Assembly (NCBI GenBank): GCA_017308475.1
Contig: JAFKEU010000008.1
Location: 145,434-209,433, forward strand
From: Alphaproteobacteria bacterium
GTDB lineage: Bacteria > Pseudomonadota > Alphaproteobacteria > Micropepsales > Micropepsaceae
Direction: 5' to 3'
DNA: 64,000 bases
In this document: in pieces, positions 1-8,069 of the stretch
How positions within the stretch are numbered: position 1 is the stretch's first letter
Layout: every line of letters starts with the position of its first letter
Position numbers and translations under genes: made by a program
The notes under the pieces: generated by a model
The model's input: only the letters and a program-made list of their open reading frames with translations
Databases searched by the model: none
What the model was told of the DNA's origin: nothing

Positions 1-100
1 CGCTGACCGTGGCGGGGCCCTGCACCAGCCGTTCGACCATGGCCCGGCGGGTGGGGTCGGCCAGGGCGGCAAAGGTCCTGTCCAGCGATGAGTTAAGCAT
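1..100 (-). CDS. ArsR-family HTH regulator, N-terminal fragment
   Basis: Only the first 33 codons lie in the window; the gene runs off the left edge. The translation begins MLNSSLDRTFAALADPTRR, the typical start of ArsR-type winged-helix repressors of the group usually paired with an SRPBCC (AHSA1) gene. The ATG sits inside an inverted repeat (93-108), which suggests autorepression. What it senses cannot be told. Family call is from the N-terminus only. Confidence 0.7.
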   Translation of the reverse strand, partial: MLNSSLDRTFAALADPTRRAMVERLVQGPATVS

Positions 101-149
101 GTGCTTAAGTATCAGGGCGCCGGCTTATTGTCAAGCGTTTACTTAAGTA
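93..149. promoter_or_regulatory. Putative ArsR-type operator sites
   Basis: Two related palindromes flank the start of the regulator. TTAAGCA-tg-TGCTTAA is at 93-108 and overlaps the ATG; the 10-bp palindrome TACTTAAGTA is at 140-149. Both share the CTTAAG core. The second lies where a minus-strand promoter would be. That they bind the regulator is inferred. Confidence 0.5.
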
Positions 150-248
150 TTTTCATCCAGCCCTGCCCTCCCGGCAGGGCAGCCCCGATTAGAGCCAAAT
201 TCGCAACCGCGGTATAAAGCGGTTGCCGTTCTCCTCTGGAGGCTTTCC

Positions 249-1073
249 TTGTCCGCGCATGTCCAGACCCACCGCATCACGGTGCCCCAGATTCGAGCCC
301 ACAAGAACGGCAAGCCGGTGGTGGTGCTGACCTGCTATCACGCCCATACCGCCCGCCTTCTGGACGAGCATGTCGACATCATGCTGGTCGGCGACAGTTT
401 GGGCATGGTGATCCATGGCCTGGAATCGACGCTGGGCGTGACGCTCGAGATGATGATCCTGCACGGCAGGGCGGTGATGCGCGGCGCGCAGAAGGCGCTG
501 GTGGTGGTGGACATGCCCTTCGGCAGTTACGAGGAAAGCCCGGAAGTGGCGTTCCGCAATGCCGCCCGCGTCATCCAGGAAACCGGTGCCACCGCGGTGA
601 AGCTGGAAGGGGGCACGCGCGTGGCGGCGACGATCGCCTATCTGGTCCAGCGCGGCATCCCGGTGATGGGCCATATCGGCCTGACCCCCCAGGGCGTGAA
701 TGTCGCCGGCGGTTTTCGCACCGTGGGCCGCGCCGAGGCCGAATGGCCCGCCATCGAGGCCGACGCCGCCGCCGTCGCCGAAGCGGGAGCCTTCGCAGTG
801 GTGCTGGAAGGCATGGCCGAGCCGTTGGCGGCCCGCATCACGGCCCAGATTCCCATTCCCACCATCGGCATCGGTGCCAGCCCGGCCTGCGACGGCCAGG
901 TGCTGGTGCTGGAGGACATGCTGGGCCTCAATCCCAACCCGCCCAAATTCGTGCGCCAGTACGCCCATCTTGCACCCGCCATTGAATCGGCGGTGCGCGA
1001 TTATGCCCAGGATGTGCGCGAACGGCGCTTTCCGGGGGCCGAAAACGTCTATCCGATGAAGAAAGTGCCCTGA
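249..1073 (+). CDS. panB: 3-methyl-2-oxobutanoate hydroxymethyltransferase
   Basis: PanB makes ketopantoate from 2-oxoisovalerate and methylene-tetrahydrofolate in cytoplasmic pantothenate/CoA synthesis. The 274-aa product is near the usual 260-280 aa. It has the metal/substrate motif VGDSLGMV (about residues 47-54), the KLEGG segment near residue 120, and the GHIGLTPQ signature. The start is TTG: GGAGG lies at 238-242, six bases upstream, and no better in-frame ATG exists. No panC is adjacent, so the pathway is not clustered here. Confidence 0.96.
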   Translation: MSAHVQTHRITVPQIRAHKNGKPVVVLTCYHAHTARLLDEHVDIMLVGDSLGMVIHGLESTLGVTLEMMILHGRAVMRGAQKALVVVDMPFGSYEESPEVAFRNAARVIQETGATAVKLEGGTRVAATIAYLVQRGIPVMGHIGLTPQGVNVAGGFRTVGRAEAEWPAIEADAAAVAEAGAFAVVLEGMAEPLAARITAQIPIPTIGIGASPACDGQVLVLEDMLGLNPNPPKFVRQYAHLAPAIESAVRDYAQDVRERRFPGAENVYPMKKVP

Positions 1074-1107
1074 AAGGGCCCCAAAAGCCGGGCAATTCTT
1101 AACCGGA

Positions 1108-1135
1108 CCCGCATTGCGCCAATCGGCGCCGCGGG
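1108..1135. terminator. Possible hairpin terminator after panB
   Basis: Nested inverted repeats CCCGC...GCGGG and GCGCC-aatc-GGCGC lie 35 bases after the panB stop. There is no downstream T-run, so intrinsic termination is uncertain. The rest of 1074-1253 shows no gene. Confidence 0.3.
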
Positions 1136-1253
1136 CTAATTAACCCGTCCCGTCAAGGACTTTGCGGCCACCCGCTGGTGTCAGGCCGCCGCTGAGTGTT
1201 CGAGCCCTTTTTGGCAACATGGCCAACGGCCAGTAGGTAAGGACTGTCTGCCT

Positions 1254-2024
1254 GTGAGTGACATTTTCCGCGAGGTCGAAGAAGACGTCCGGCGCGAACG
1301 GTTCGAGAAGCTGTGGAAGGCGTATGGCGCCTATGTCATCGCCCTGCTGGTCTTGATCTTCATCGGCCTGGGCGCCTGGCAGCTGTGGCAGCGCCATGAA
1401 AAGGCCGAAGCCGAAAAGGCCGCCACCGCCTTCGCCGCCGCCCAGCGGATCACCAATCCCGGACAGGCGGCCACCGCCTTTTCCGACCTGACAAAGGGCG
1501 CGCCTTCCGGCTACGCCATGCTCGCCAAACTGTCTGAGGCCAACGCCATGTTCGCGGCGGGCCAGCGCAAGGACGCCATCGACCTCTACAAAGAGATCGC
1601 CAATGACGACAGCGGCCCGGTGGGCGCGGTGGCGCGCCTGCGCGCCGCCTGGGGCCTGGCCGACAACACCACGCGCGCCGAACTTGCCAAGCTTCTGGCG
1701 CCGCTGGACGAGCCGGGCAGCGCCTGGCGCCAGATGGCGGAAGAAGTGCTGGCCTATGCCGACTACCGCGCGCTGGACCTGAAGGCCGCCGCCGGCCGCT
1801 ATGAGACGCTGGCAAATGACCCGCAGTCTCCCGACGCATTGCGCGCCCGCGCCCGCGCGATGGCGGCCTTCCTGAAGAATGGCGGCGCCATCTCCTATGG
1901 CAGCGTCCCGCCCGATGCCATCGTCACCAAGCCCGGCCAGCCTGGCGCCACCAATCCGGGTGCAGCGCCTGCCCCGGCGGCGCCTGGCACTGGGGCGCCC
2001 GCCCCTGCAGCGCCCGCGAAGTGA
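1254..2024 (+). CDS. TPR-like inner-membrane protein (YfgM type)
   Basis: A 256-aa protein with an N-in topology: a charged N-terminus, one membrane segment (about 27-45, rich in V/L/I/A), then an alpha-helical TPR_21-like domain in the periplasm. The last 30 residues are an Ala/Pro/Gly-rich tail. The start is GTG at 1254, with AGGTAAGGA upstream. It lies 10 bp before bamB. In proteobacteria YfgM-type proteins precede bamB and der and assist periplasmic chaperone traffic at the Sec translocon, and the same order is kept here. Exact role in this organism is inferred. Confidence 0.8.
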   Translation: MSDIFREVEEDVRRERFEKLWKAYGAYVIALLVLIFIGLGAWQLWQRHEKAEAEKAATAFAAAQRITNPGQAATAFSDLTKGAPSGYAMLAKLSEANAMFAAGQRKDAIDLYKEIANDDSGPVGAVARLRAAWGLADNTTRAELAKLLAPLDEPGSAWRQMAEEVLAYADYRALDLKAAAGRYETLANDPQSPDALRARARAMAAFLKNGGAISYGSVPPDAIVTKPGQPGATNPGAAPAPAAPGTGAPAPAAPAK

Positions 2025-2034
2025 TCGCCATCCC

Positions 2035-3444
2035 ATGACCCGCGCCACGCTCATCCGCTCGCTCCGCACCAGCGTCCTGCTGGCCACTTTCGTGCTGCTG
2101 TCCGGCTGCCAGGTGGCCAACATTGTGAGCGGCTGGTTCGAGAGCAGCGGCAAGAAATCCAACCTGCGCGGCGTGCGCATCTCGGTGATGTCGCTGGACT
2201 CCTCGCTCAAGCCCGACCCCACCATCCAGGACACGCGCGTTCTTCTTCCCCCGCCCTTCCGCAATCCCGAATGGCCCAATCCGGGCGGTTATTCCTCCAA
2301 CGCCATGTACCACCTGGAGGCCAACGGCCCCCTGCGCGAAGCCTGGACCGCGGATGCGGGCAAGGGATCGGACAGCCAATCCCGCCTGACCGCACCGCCC
2401 GTCGTGGCCGGCGGCTATGTCTTTACGCTGGACTCCGAAGCCCATGTCTATGTCTTCCGCGCGTCCGACGGCCGTGAAGTGTGGAACAAGCGGCTGGCGC
2501 CGAAGAACGGCACCGACATGCCGACCCTGTGGGGCCTTCTGGGAAAGCCCAACACCGTCGATCCCGCCTCGGGCATGGGCGGCGGCATCGCCTATGACCA
2601 GGGCAAGATCTTCGTCACCAGCGGCTTTGGCGTGGTGCACTGCATGGATGCCGCCACCGGCCGCGAGTTCTGGCATCACGACATGGCCATGCCGATCATC
2701 AACGCCCCGGTGGTCAGCGGTGGGCGCGTCTTCCTTTCCACCTACGACAATCATTTCTATGCGCTGGCCGAGGCCGATGGCCGCCAGCTGTGGGACCAGC
2801 AGGGCGTCGCCGAACCCGCCGGCATGCTGGTGTCGACCAGCGCCGCGGTATCGGGTGAACTGGTGATCGCGCCCTATACCTCGGGCGAGGTATTCGCGCT
2901 GCAGGCGCAGAATGGCCAGGTCAGCTGGAGCGATGTGCTGTCCCGCTCCGGCCAGGTCACCGCCCTCTCCCAGCTTGACGATGTGGCGGGCCGCCCGGTG
3001 ATCGACCGTGGCGTGGTCTATGCCATCAGCCAGTCCGGCGTGATGGCGGCGATCAACGCCAATTCCGGCGAGCGCATGTGGACCCGCGACATTGGCGGCA
3101 TCCAGACACCCTGGGCGGCCGGCGACTATGTCTATGTGCTGGACAACAACAACCGCGTGATCTGCCTGACCCGCAAGGAAGGCCGCGTGCGCTGGATCCA
3201 TCAGCTGCCCGAATGGGACGATCCCGATTCCAAGGAGGGACTGCTGGTGTGGACCGGGCCGGTGCTTGTGTCCAACCGGCTGATCGTCACCTCTTCCAAC
3301 GGCTATGCCGAATCCATCTCGCCCTATACGGGCAAGCTTCTGGGGCGGGTGGAGATTCCCGACGCCACGCTGATCTCGCCGGTGGTGGCGAACGGCACGC
3401 TGTATCTCTACACATCGGACGCGGAACTGGTGGCGCTGCGCTAG
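2035..3444 (+). CDS. bamB: Outer-membrane assembly lipoprotein BamB
   Basis: A 469-aa PQQ-like beta-propeller of the BAM complex, which folds beta-barrel proteins into the outer membrane. The ATG at 2035 gives a signal peptide ending in the lipobox LLSGC (Cys about 25), whereas longer in-frame starts would bury it. Repeated blade motifs follow, such as SEAHVYVFRASDGREVWN and DNNNRVICLTRKEGRVRW. It follows the TPR protein gene and precedes der, the conserved bamB-der order. The reading is straightforward, with no oddity seen. Confidence 0.92.
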   Translation: MTRATLIRSLRTSVLLATFVLLSGCQVANIVSGWFESSGKKSNLRGVRISVMSLDSSLKPDPTIQDTRVLLPPPFRNPEWPNPGGYSSNAMYHLEANGPLREAWTADAGKGSDSQSRLTAPPVVAGGYVFTLDSEAHVYVFRASDGREVWNKRLAPKNGTDMPTLWGLLGKPNTVDPASGMGGGIAYDQGKIFVTSGFGVVHCMDAATGREFWHHDMAMPIINAPVVSGGRVFLSTYDNHFYALAEADGRQLWDQQGVAEPAGMLVSTSAAVSGELVIAPYTSGEVFALQAQNGQVSWSDVLSRSGQVTALSQLDDVAGRPVIDRGVVYAISQSGVMAAINANSGERMWTRDIGGIQTPWAAGDYVYVLDNNNRVICLTRKEGRVRWIHQLPEWDDPDSKEGLLVWTGPVLVSNRLIVTSSNGYAESISPYTGKLLGRVEIPDATLISPVVANGTLYLYTSDAELVALR

Positions 3445-3525
3445 CGTCCCGATTCCGAAATTTTCCCGAACCTGATATCGGTAGCGGCGAACTTCGGAAC
3501 CGCTGCACTGGCGGCACAGAAATCC

Positions 3526-4956
3526 ATGCCTTTGACACTAGCCATTGTGGGAAGGCCGAACGTCGGCAAGTCCCGCCTGTTCAACCGCCTCGCAGGGCGT
3601 GCGGCGGCGATCGTACACGACACGCCTGGCGTTACCCGCGACCGCCAGGCGCTGGACGCCGATTTCGCCGGCCTGTCCCTGACGCTGATCGACACCGCCG
3701 GCTTCGAGGAAGCTGAAAGCGGCAGCCTGGCCCAGCGCATGACAAGCCAGACGGTTGCCGCCATCGCCGAGGCCGGCGCCCTGCTCTTCGTGATCGACGC
3801 GCGCGCCGGCGTGACCACCGGTGACGAGATCATCGCCCAGGCGCTGCACAAATCCGGCAAGCCGGTGATCCTTCTGGCCAACAAATGCGAGGGCCGCACG
3901 CAACCCCTGGATGACGTCTATGCCCTGGGCTTCGGCGAGCCCATCCGCATCTCGGCCGAGCACAATCTGGGCATGGACGAGGTTGCCGATGCCCTGGCGC
4001 CGCTGGCCCCCGCTAGCCAGGCAGAACCGGCGGAGGACGAAGACCAGGGCTTCGAAGAAGCCGACGGCGATGAAAGCCCGGAAGAAGGCGCGCTGGATGA
4101 GGGCACGCCAGAAGAGGGCGCGGAAGTCCGCTATCTGGACCGGCCGCTGCGCCTGGCGCTGGTGGGCCGCCCCAATGTCGGCAAGTCCAGCCTGTTCAAC
4201 CAGCTTCTGGGCGAGGAGCGCTCGCTGACCGGGCCGGAAGCCGGCCTGACGCGCGATGCCGTCACCGCGCCCTGGATGGTGGGGGACCGCCAGGTGCTGC
4301 TGCACGATACGGCGGGCCTGCGCAAGAAGGCGCGCGTGGCCGGCGAGACGCTGGAGGAGATGAGCGTCGCCTCGACGCTGGAGGCGATCCGCTTTGCCGA
4401 CTGCGTGATCGTGATGATCGACGCAACCCAACCCTTCGAAAAGCAGGACCTCACCATCGCCGACAGGATCGCGCGCGAGGGCCGCGCCATCGTCTTCGCG
4501 GTCAACAAATGGGACCTCTTGGAAAACAAGGCCGGCGCGATCAGCCGGATGCGGGAAAAGCTGGACCGGCTTTTGCCCCAGGTCGCGGGTGCGCCGCTGG
4601 TCGCCACCTCGGCGCGCACCGGCGAAGGGCTGGACAGGCTGGTGCCCGCGATCATGGAGGCGGACCGCGCCTGGAACACGCGCGTCGGCACCGCCACGCT
4701 GAACCGCTTCCTGGAAGCGGCGCTCACGCGCCACGCCCCGCCCGCCATTTCTGGGCGCCGCGTGCGCATCCGCTACATGACACAGAGGAAGGCGCGCCCG
4801 CCTTCCTTCACCCTGTTCGGCAACCAGCTCGACGGGCTGCCCGAAGACTATCTGCGCTATCTGCAGAACGGCCTGCGGGAGAATTTCGACCTGAAAGGTA
4901 CGCCGCTGCGGTTCAACCTGCGCAATTCGAAGAACCCGTACGATCCGAAACGCTGA
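3526..4956 (+). CDS. der: Ribosome-assembly GTPase Der
   Basis: A 476-aa double GTPase (EngA) required for 50S subunit maturation. G domain 1 has GRPNVGKS (9-16), DTPGVT, DTAG and NKCE. G domain 2 has VGRPNVGKSSLFN near residue 215, DTAGLRKKARV and NKWD near 327. A C-terminal KH-like domain ends in the usual NPYDPKR. The linker between the G domains is unusually acidic (about residues 165-200, rich in Glu/Asp), as in other alphaproteobacterial Der. It starts 81 bp after bamB, probably in the same transcript. Confidence 0.97.
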   Translation: MPLTLAIVGRPNVGKSRLFNRLAGRAAAIVHDTPGVTRDRQALDADFAGLSLTLIDTAGFEEAESGSLAQRMTSQTVAAIAEAGALLFVIDARAGVTTGDEIIAQALHKSGKPVILLANKCEGRTQPLDDVYALGFGEPIRISAEHNLGMDEVADALAPLAPASQAEPAEDEDQGFEEADGDESPEEGALDEGTPEEGAEVRYLDRPLRLALVGRPNVGKSSLFNQLLGEERSLTGPEAGLTRDAVTAPWMVGDRQVLLHDTAGLRKKARVAGETLEEMSVASTLEAIRFADCVIVMIDATQPFEKQDLTIADRIAREGRAIVFAVNKWDLLENKAGAISRMREKLDRLLPQVAGAPLVATSARTGEGLDRLVPAIMEADRAWNTRVGTATLNRFLEAALTRHAPPAISGRRVRIRYMTQRKARPPSFTLFGNQLDGLPEDYLRYLQNGLRENFDLKGTPLRFNLRNSKNPYDPKR

Positions 4957-4973
4957 TCGCGGCTCGCCGGGGA

Positions 4974-4998
4974 TGACATCGCGCCTTGCGCGATGTCA
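4974..4998. terminator. Hairpin between convergent der and SDR gene
   Basis: TGACATCGCGC and GCGCGATGTCA form a perfect 11-bp stem with a 3-base loop. It lies in the 39-bp gap between two convergent genes and overlaps the SDR stop codon. It lacks a long T-run. A bidirectional terminator role is inferred. Confidence 0.5.
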
Positions 4999-5706
4999 CT
5001 TCTGAAAATTGATGATCGTCTCGTTCTTGTCATAGGCGGGCGAGAGCATCTCCACCACCTTGAACGCCATGTCCTCGGGCTTGACCAGATAGGCCGGGTC
5101 CTCGCCCGGCATCGCCTTCTGGCGCATCAGGGTGCGCATCGGCCCCGGATTGATCAGATTGACGCGAATGGGCGTCTGCTCGCATTCGGCGGCATAGGTC
5201 AGCGCCAGGATCTCCAGCGCCGATTTCGACAGCGCATAGGCGCCCCAATAGGGAATGTGCTTGCGCGCCGCCCCGCTGGTCACGAACAAAACCCGCGCGG
5301 CATCCGACAGGCGAAACAGCGGATCGAGCGAACGGATCAGCCGCCAGTTGGCGGTGAGGTTCACGTCGATCACCTCCTGCCACACCTTGGGCTCCAGATG
5401 CGGCAGCGGCGTCAGCATGCCCAGCACACCGGCATTGGCGAACAGCGCGTCCAGCCTGCCCCAGCGCTCATGGATCGAGGCGCCCAGCCGGTCGATGGCG
5501 TCGAAGTCGCGCAGGTTCATCGGCACCAGCGTGGCCGTGCCGCCGATTTTCTGAATCTCGTCGTCAGTCTCTTCCAGCCCGCCCACGGTGCGCGCCACGC
5601 AGATCACATGCGCGCCCGCCCCCGCCAGGGCGATGGCGGCGGCCCTGCCGATGCCGCGGGAGGCGCCGGTAACGAGCGCGATACTGTTTTCCATTGTCTT
5701 TTGCAT
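4996..5706 (-). CDS. SDR family NAD(P)-dependent oxidoreductase
   Basis: A 236-aa classical short-chain dehydrogenase. The cofactor motif TGASRGIG is at about 13-20, NAGVLG is in the Rossmann core, and the catalytic YALSK (Tyr-x3-Lys) follows. The size and the ending resemble the YciK-like SDR group, whose substrate is not established. A second start (ATG four codons later) is equally possible because neither has a strong ribosome site. It is convergent with der and lies downstream of purF, from which two palindromic repeats separate it. Confidence 0.85.
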   Translation of the reverse strand: MQKTMENSIALVTGASRGIGRAAAIALAGAGAHVICVARTVGGLEETDDEIQKIGGTATLVPMNLRDFDAIDRLGASIHERWGRLDALFANAGVLGMLTPLPHLEPKVWQEVIDVNLTANWRLIRSLDPLFRLSDAARVLFVTSGAARKHIPYWGAYALSKSALEILALTYAAECEQTPIRVNLINPGPMRTLMRQKAMPGEDPAYLVKPEDMAFKVVEMLSPAYDKNETIINFQK

Positions 5707-5723
5707 GACGTCTTACTCTGATT

Positions 5724-5750
5724 GTCATGGCCCGCGAATGCGGGCCATCC
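5724..5750. repeat. REP-like palindromic unit, copy 1
   Basis: Contains the hairpin GGCCCGCGAATGCGGGCC. Copy 2 at 5827-5851 is the reverse complement over 23 bases with one mismatch, so the two units form a larger inverted pair in the purF-SDR gap. Repetition elsewhere in the genome is expected but cannot be seen here. Confidence 0.6.
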
Positions 5751-5826
5751 AGTTGCTACTGCTTCGTGGCTGCAGGCGAGGAAAGGCTGCTGTCTCTTAT
5801 TGCGATATGGGAGGTTTGTCACCTGG

Positions 5827-5851
5827 GCGGCCCGCATTCGCGGGCCGTGAC
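5827..5851. repeat. REP-like palindromic unit, copy 2
   Basis: Inverted copy of the unit at 5724-5750, centred on GGCCCGCATTCGCGGGCC. It lies nine bases after the purF stop, where its hairpin could act as a weak terminator or protect the mRNA 3' end. There is no T-run. Confidence 0.6.
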
Positions 5852-5859
5852 AAACCGGA

Positions 5860-7353
5860 TCAGGCCACGTCGGCCAGCAGCGAAAGCTGGCGCGTGCCGC
5901 CCGAAACGTCGGTCAGCGAAATCGGATAGTCGCCCGAGAAGCAGGCGTCGCAAAAGCGCGGAGACGCCGCCGCGCGCCCGGCCTGGCCCATCGCGCGGTA
6001 AAGCCCGTCCATCGAGATGAAGGCCAGGCTGTCGGCGCCGATGAAGCGGCGCATCTGCTCCACATCCATGCGGTGGGCCAGAAGCTCGCCGGTATTGGGC
6101 GTGTCCACGCCATAGAAGCAGGAATGGGTGGTCGGCGGCGAAGAGACGCGGAAATGCACCTCGGCGGCCCCCGCCTCGCGCACCATCTCGACGATCTTTT
6201 TCGATGTGGTGCCGCGTACGATGGAATCGTCCACCAGCACCACGCGCTTACCCTTCAGCTTGGCGCGGTTGGGGCTGTGTTTCAGCCGCACGCCCAGATG
6301 GCGGATGGATTCGGAAGGCTCGATGAAGGTGCGGCCGACATAATGGTTGCGGATGATGCCGAATTCAAAGGGGATTCCCGCGGCGTTGGCATAGCCCAGC
6401 GCGGCAGGCACGCCCGAATCGGGCACCGGGATCACCATGTCGGCGTTGGCCGGTGCCTCGGCCGCCAGCACCTGGCCGATGCTCTTGCGCGCATCGTAGA
6501 CGCTGTGGCTTTCCATCACCGAGTCGGGCCGCGCGAAATAGATATATTCGAAGACGCAGAAACGGTGCGGCTGCGGTGCGAACGGAAAATGGCTGGTGAT
6601 GCCGTCCTTGTCGACCACCACCACCTCGCCAGGCTTCACGTCGCGCACATAATGGGCGCCGATGATATCCAACGCGCAGCTCTCGCTGGCGAAGATGGGC
6701 GAACCGTCCAGGTCGCCCAGGACCAGCGGACGCACACCATGCGGGTCGCGGATGCCGATCAGCTTCTTGGAGGTCAGCGCCACCAGCGAATAAGCCCCTT
6801 CCACCTGGACCAGCGCGTCGATCAGCCGGTCGACGATGCGCTTCTTGGTGCTGCGCGCGGTCAGGTGGACGATTGTCTCGGTGTCCGACGTGGACTGGAA
6901 GATCGCGCCCTGCTCCACCAGCTCGCTGCGCAGGACATGGGCGTTGGTCAGGTTGCCGTTGTGGGCGATGGCGATGCCGCCGCCCGCCAGGTCGGCGAAG
7001 ATGGGCTGGATGTTGCGATGGTTGGAGCCGCCTGCAGTGGAATAGCGCACATGGCCCACCGCGAAGTTACCCTTAAGGTTCTTGGCGGCGTCCGACTTGC
7101 GGCCGAAGGCGTCACCCACCAGGCCCTTGTGGCGTTCGGCGATGAATTGGCCATTGTCGAAGGTGACGATGCCCGCCGCCTCCTGTCCGCGGTGCTGCAG
7201 GGCATGCAGCCCCAAGACCGACAGCGCGCCGGCATCGGCATGGTTGTAGATGCCGAATACGCCACATTCCTCATGCAGCGTGTCCGCGTCGAATATGGGA
7301 TCTTCGCCTTCCTGGCCGGTCATGGCGTCCGTATCATGGACAGCATCGCTCAC
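5860..7353 (-). CDS. purF: Amidophosphoribosyltransferase
   Basis: First committed step of purine synthesis: glutamine and PRPP give phosphoribosylamine. The 497-aa product has a 29-residue leader before the nucleophile Cys30 (EECGVFGIY), which must be exposed by processing. The PRPP loop VVLVDDSIVRGTTSKK is in the C-terminal domain. Cysteines in FCDACFSGDYP near the C-terminus resemble the Fe-S-binding, Bacillus-type enzymes. The start is GTG and overlaps the cvpA stop by 4 bp (GTGA), indicating translational coupling. It forms an operon radA-cvpA-purF on the minus strand. Confidence 0.97.
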   Translation of the reverse strand: MSDAVHDTDAMTGQEGEDPIFDADTLHEECGVFGIYNHADAGALSVLGLHALQHRGQEAAGIVTFDNGQFIAERHKGLVGDAFGRKSDAAKNLKGNFAVGHVRYSTAGGSNHRNIQPIFADLAGGGIAIAHNGNLTNAHVLRSELVEQGAIFQSTSDTETIVHLTARSTKKRIVDRLIDALVQVEGAYSLVALTSKKLIGIRDPHGVRPLVLGDLDGSPIFASESCALDIIGAHYVRDVKPGEVVVVDKDGITSHFPFAPQPHRFCVFEYIYFARPDSVMESHSVYDARKSIGQVLAAEAPANADMVIPVPDSGVPAALGYANAAGIPFEFGIIRNHYVGRTFIEPSESIRHLGVRLKHSPNRAKLKGKRVVLVDDSIVRGTTSKKIVEMVREAGAAEVHFRVSSPPTTHSCFYGVDTPNTGELLAHRMDVEQMRRFIGADSLAFISMDGLYRAMGQAGRAAASPRFCDACFSGDYPISLTDVSGGTRQLSLLADVA

Positions 7354-8069
7354 TTGCCGTTCCCCGTCGCCTCGATGAGCTTGTCTAGCGCCTGGCGGTC
7401 CTGGGCGCCATAGCGTTTTGCGCCCTTCTGCGTCCCCTGTTGCTGCATTGCTGCCGGACTGGCGGAATCTGTGGCAGCATTGCGGCGAATGATGTCCGCA
7501 AGCGGGTCACTGTGTCGCGTTTGCCGCGCAGCCGGTTCCTGCCGGACTGTTTCCGTCCGGGGCTGGATGGCGGCCACATTGTGCGGCTGGCCCGGAACCA
7601 GCGACAGCATCACTTCCGACGTCGCCTGCACCGCCGGCAAAAGCCGCGCCTGGGTCACCCAGCGCGGCTGCTGGCGGATCGGCACGAAATAGGTGAAGGC
7701 CAGATAGGCCATCCCGATCACCACCATGCCGCGAACCACGCCAAAGGCCACGCCCAGCGCGCGGTCGAGCGGCCCGATGGGAGAATTCTTCACGCTCTGG
7801 GCGAAGCGGTGGCTCATGAAGGCCAGGGGAATGAACACCGCCAGGAACACGCCCGCATAGGCCAGCAGGTTGGCCAGCCACCAGGCCGCCACCAGGCTGT
7901 GGGTCAAGGGAATGAAATAGGGCCCCAGATAGAGACAGGCAAACGCCGCCGCCACCCACTCGAACACCGACAGCGTCTCGGCCAGGAAGCCGCGCCAGAC
8001 GGCATAGCCGGTCGAGATCAGTATGACCGCCACGATCAGGAAGTCGGCGAAGCTGAACGAGAGGCTCAT
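7350..8069 (-). CDS. cvpA: CvpA family membrane protein
   Basis: A 239-aa inner-membrane protein with four hydrophobic segments in its first 130 residues and a hydrophilic C-terminal tail. CvpA proteins are linked to purF in many proteobacteria and are needed for colicin V production and envelope tolerance. Molecular function is unsettled. It overlaps radA by 4 bp upstream and purF by 4 bp downstream, so the three genes are likely co-translated. The tail after residue 165 (Gln/Arg-rich) is not conserved. Confidence 0.9.
   Translation of the reverse strand: MSLSFSFADFLIVAVILISTGYAVWRGFLAETLSVFEWVAAAFACLYLGPYFIPLTHSLVAAWWLANLLAYAGVFLAVFIPLAFMSHRFAQSVKNSPIGPLDRALGVAFGVVRGMVVIGMAYLAFTYFVPIRQQPRWVTQARLLPAVQATSEVMLSLVPGQPHNVAAIQPRTETVRQEPAARQTRHSDPLADIIRRNAATDSASPAAMQQQGTQKGAKRYGAQDRQALDKLIEATGNGK

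Noticed and set aside
360..460. TGATCC sequences inside panB
   Set aside because: They are in coding sequence and lack CGTA at 16 bases.
1879..2034. Longer N-terminal form of BamB
   Set aside because: It overlaps the TPR gene coding sequence and would hide the lipoprotein signal.
1140..2279. Long minus-strand ORF opposite the TPR gene
   Set aside because: Arg/Gly-rich shadow of GC-rich coding DNA, with no motif.
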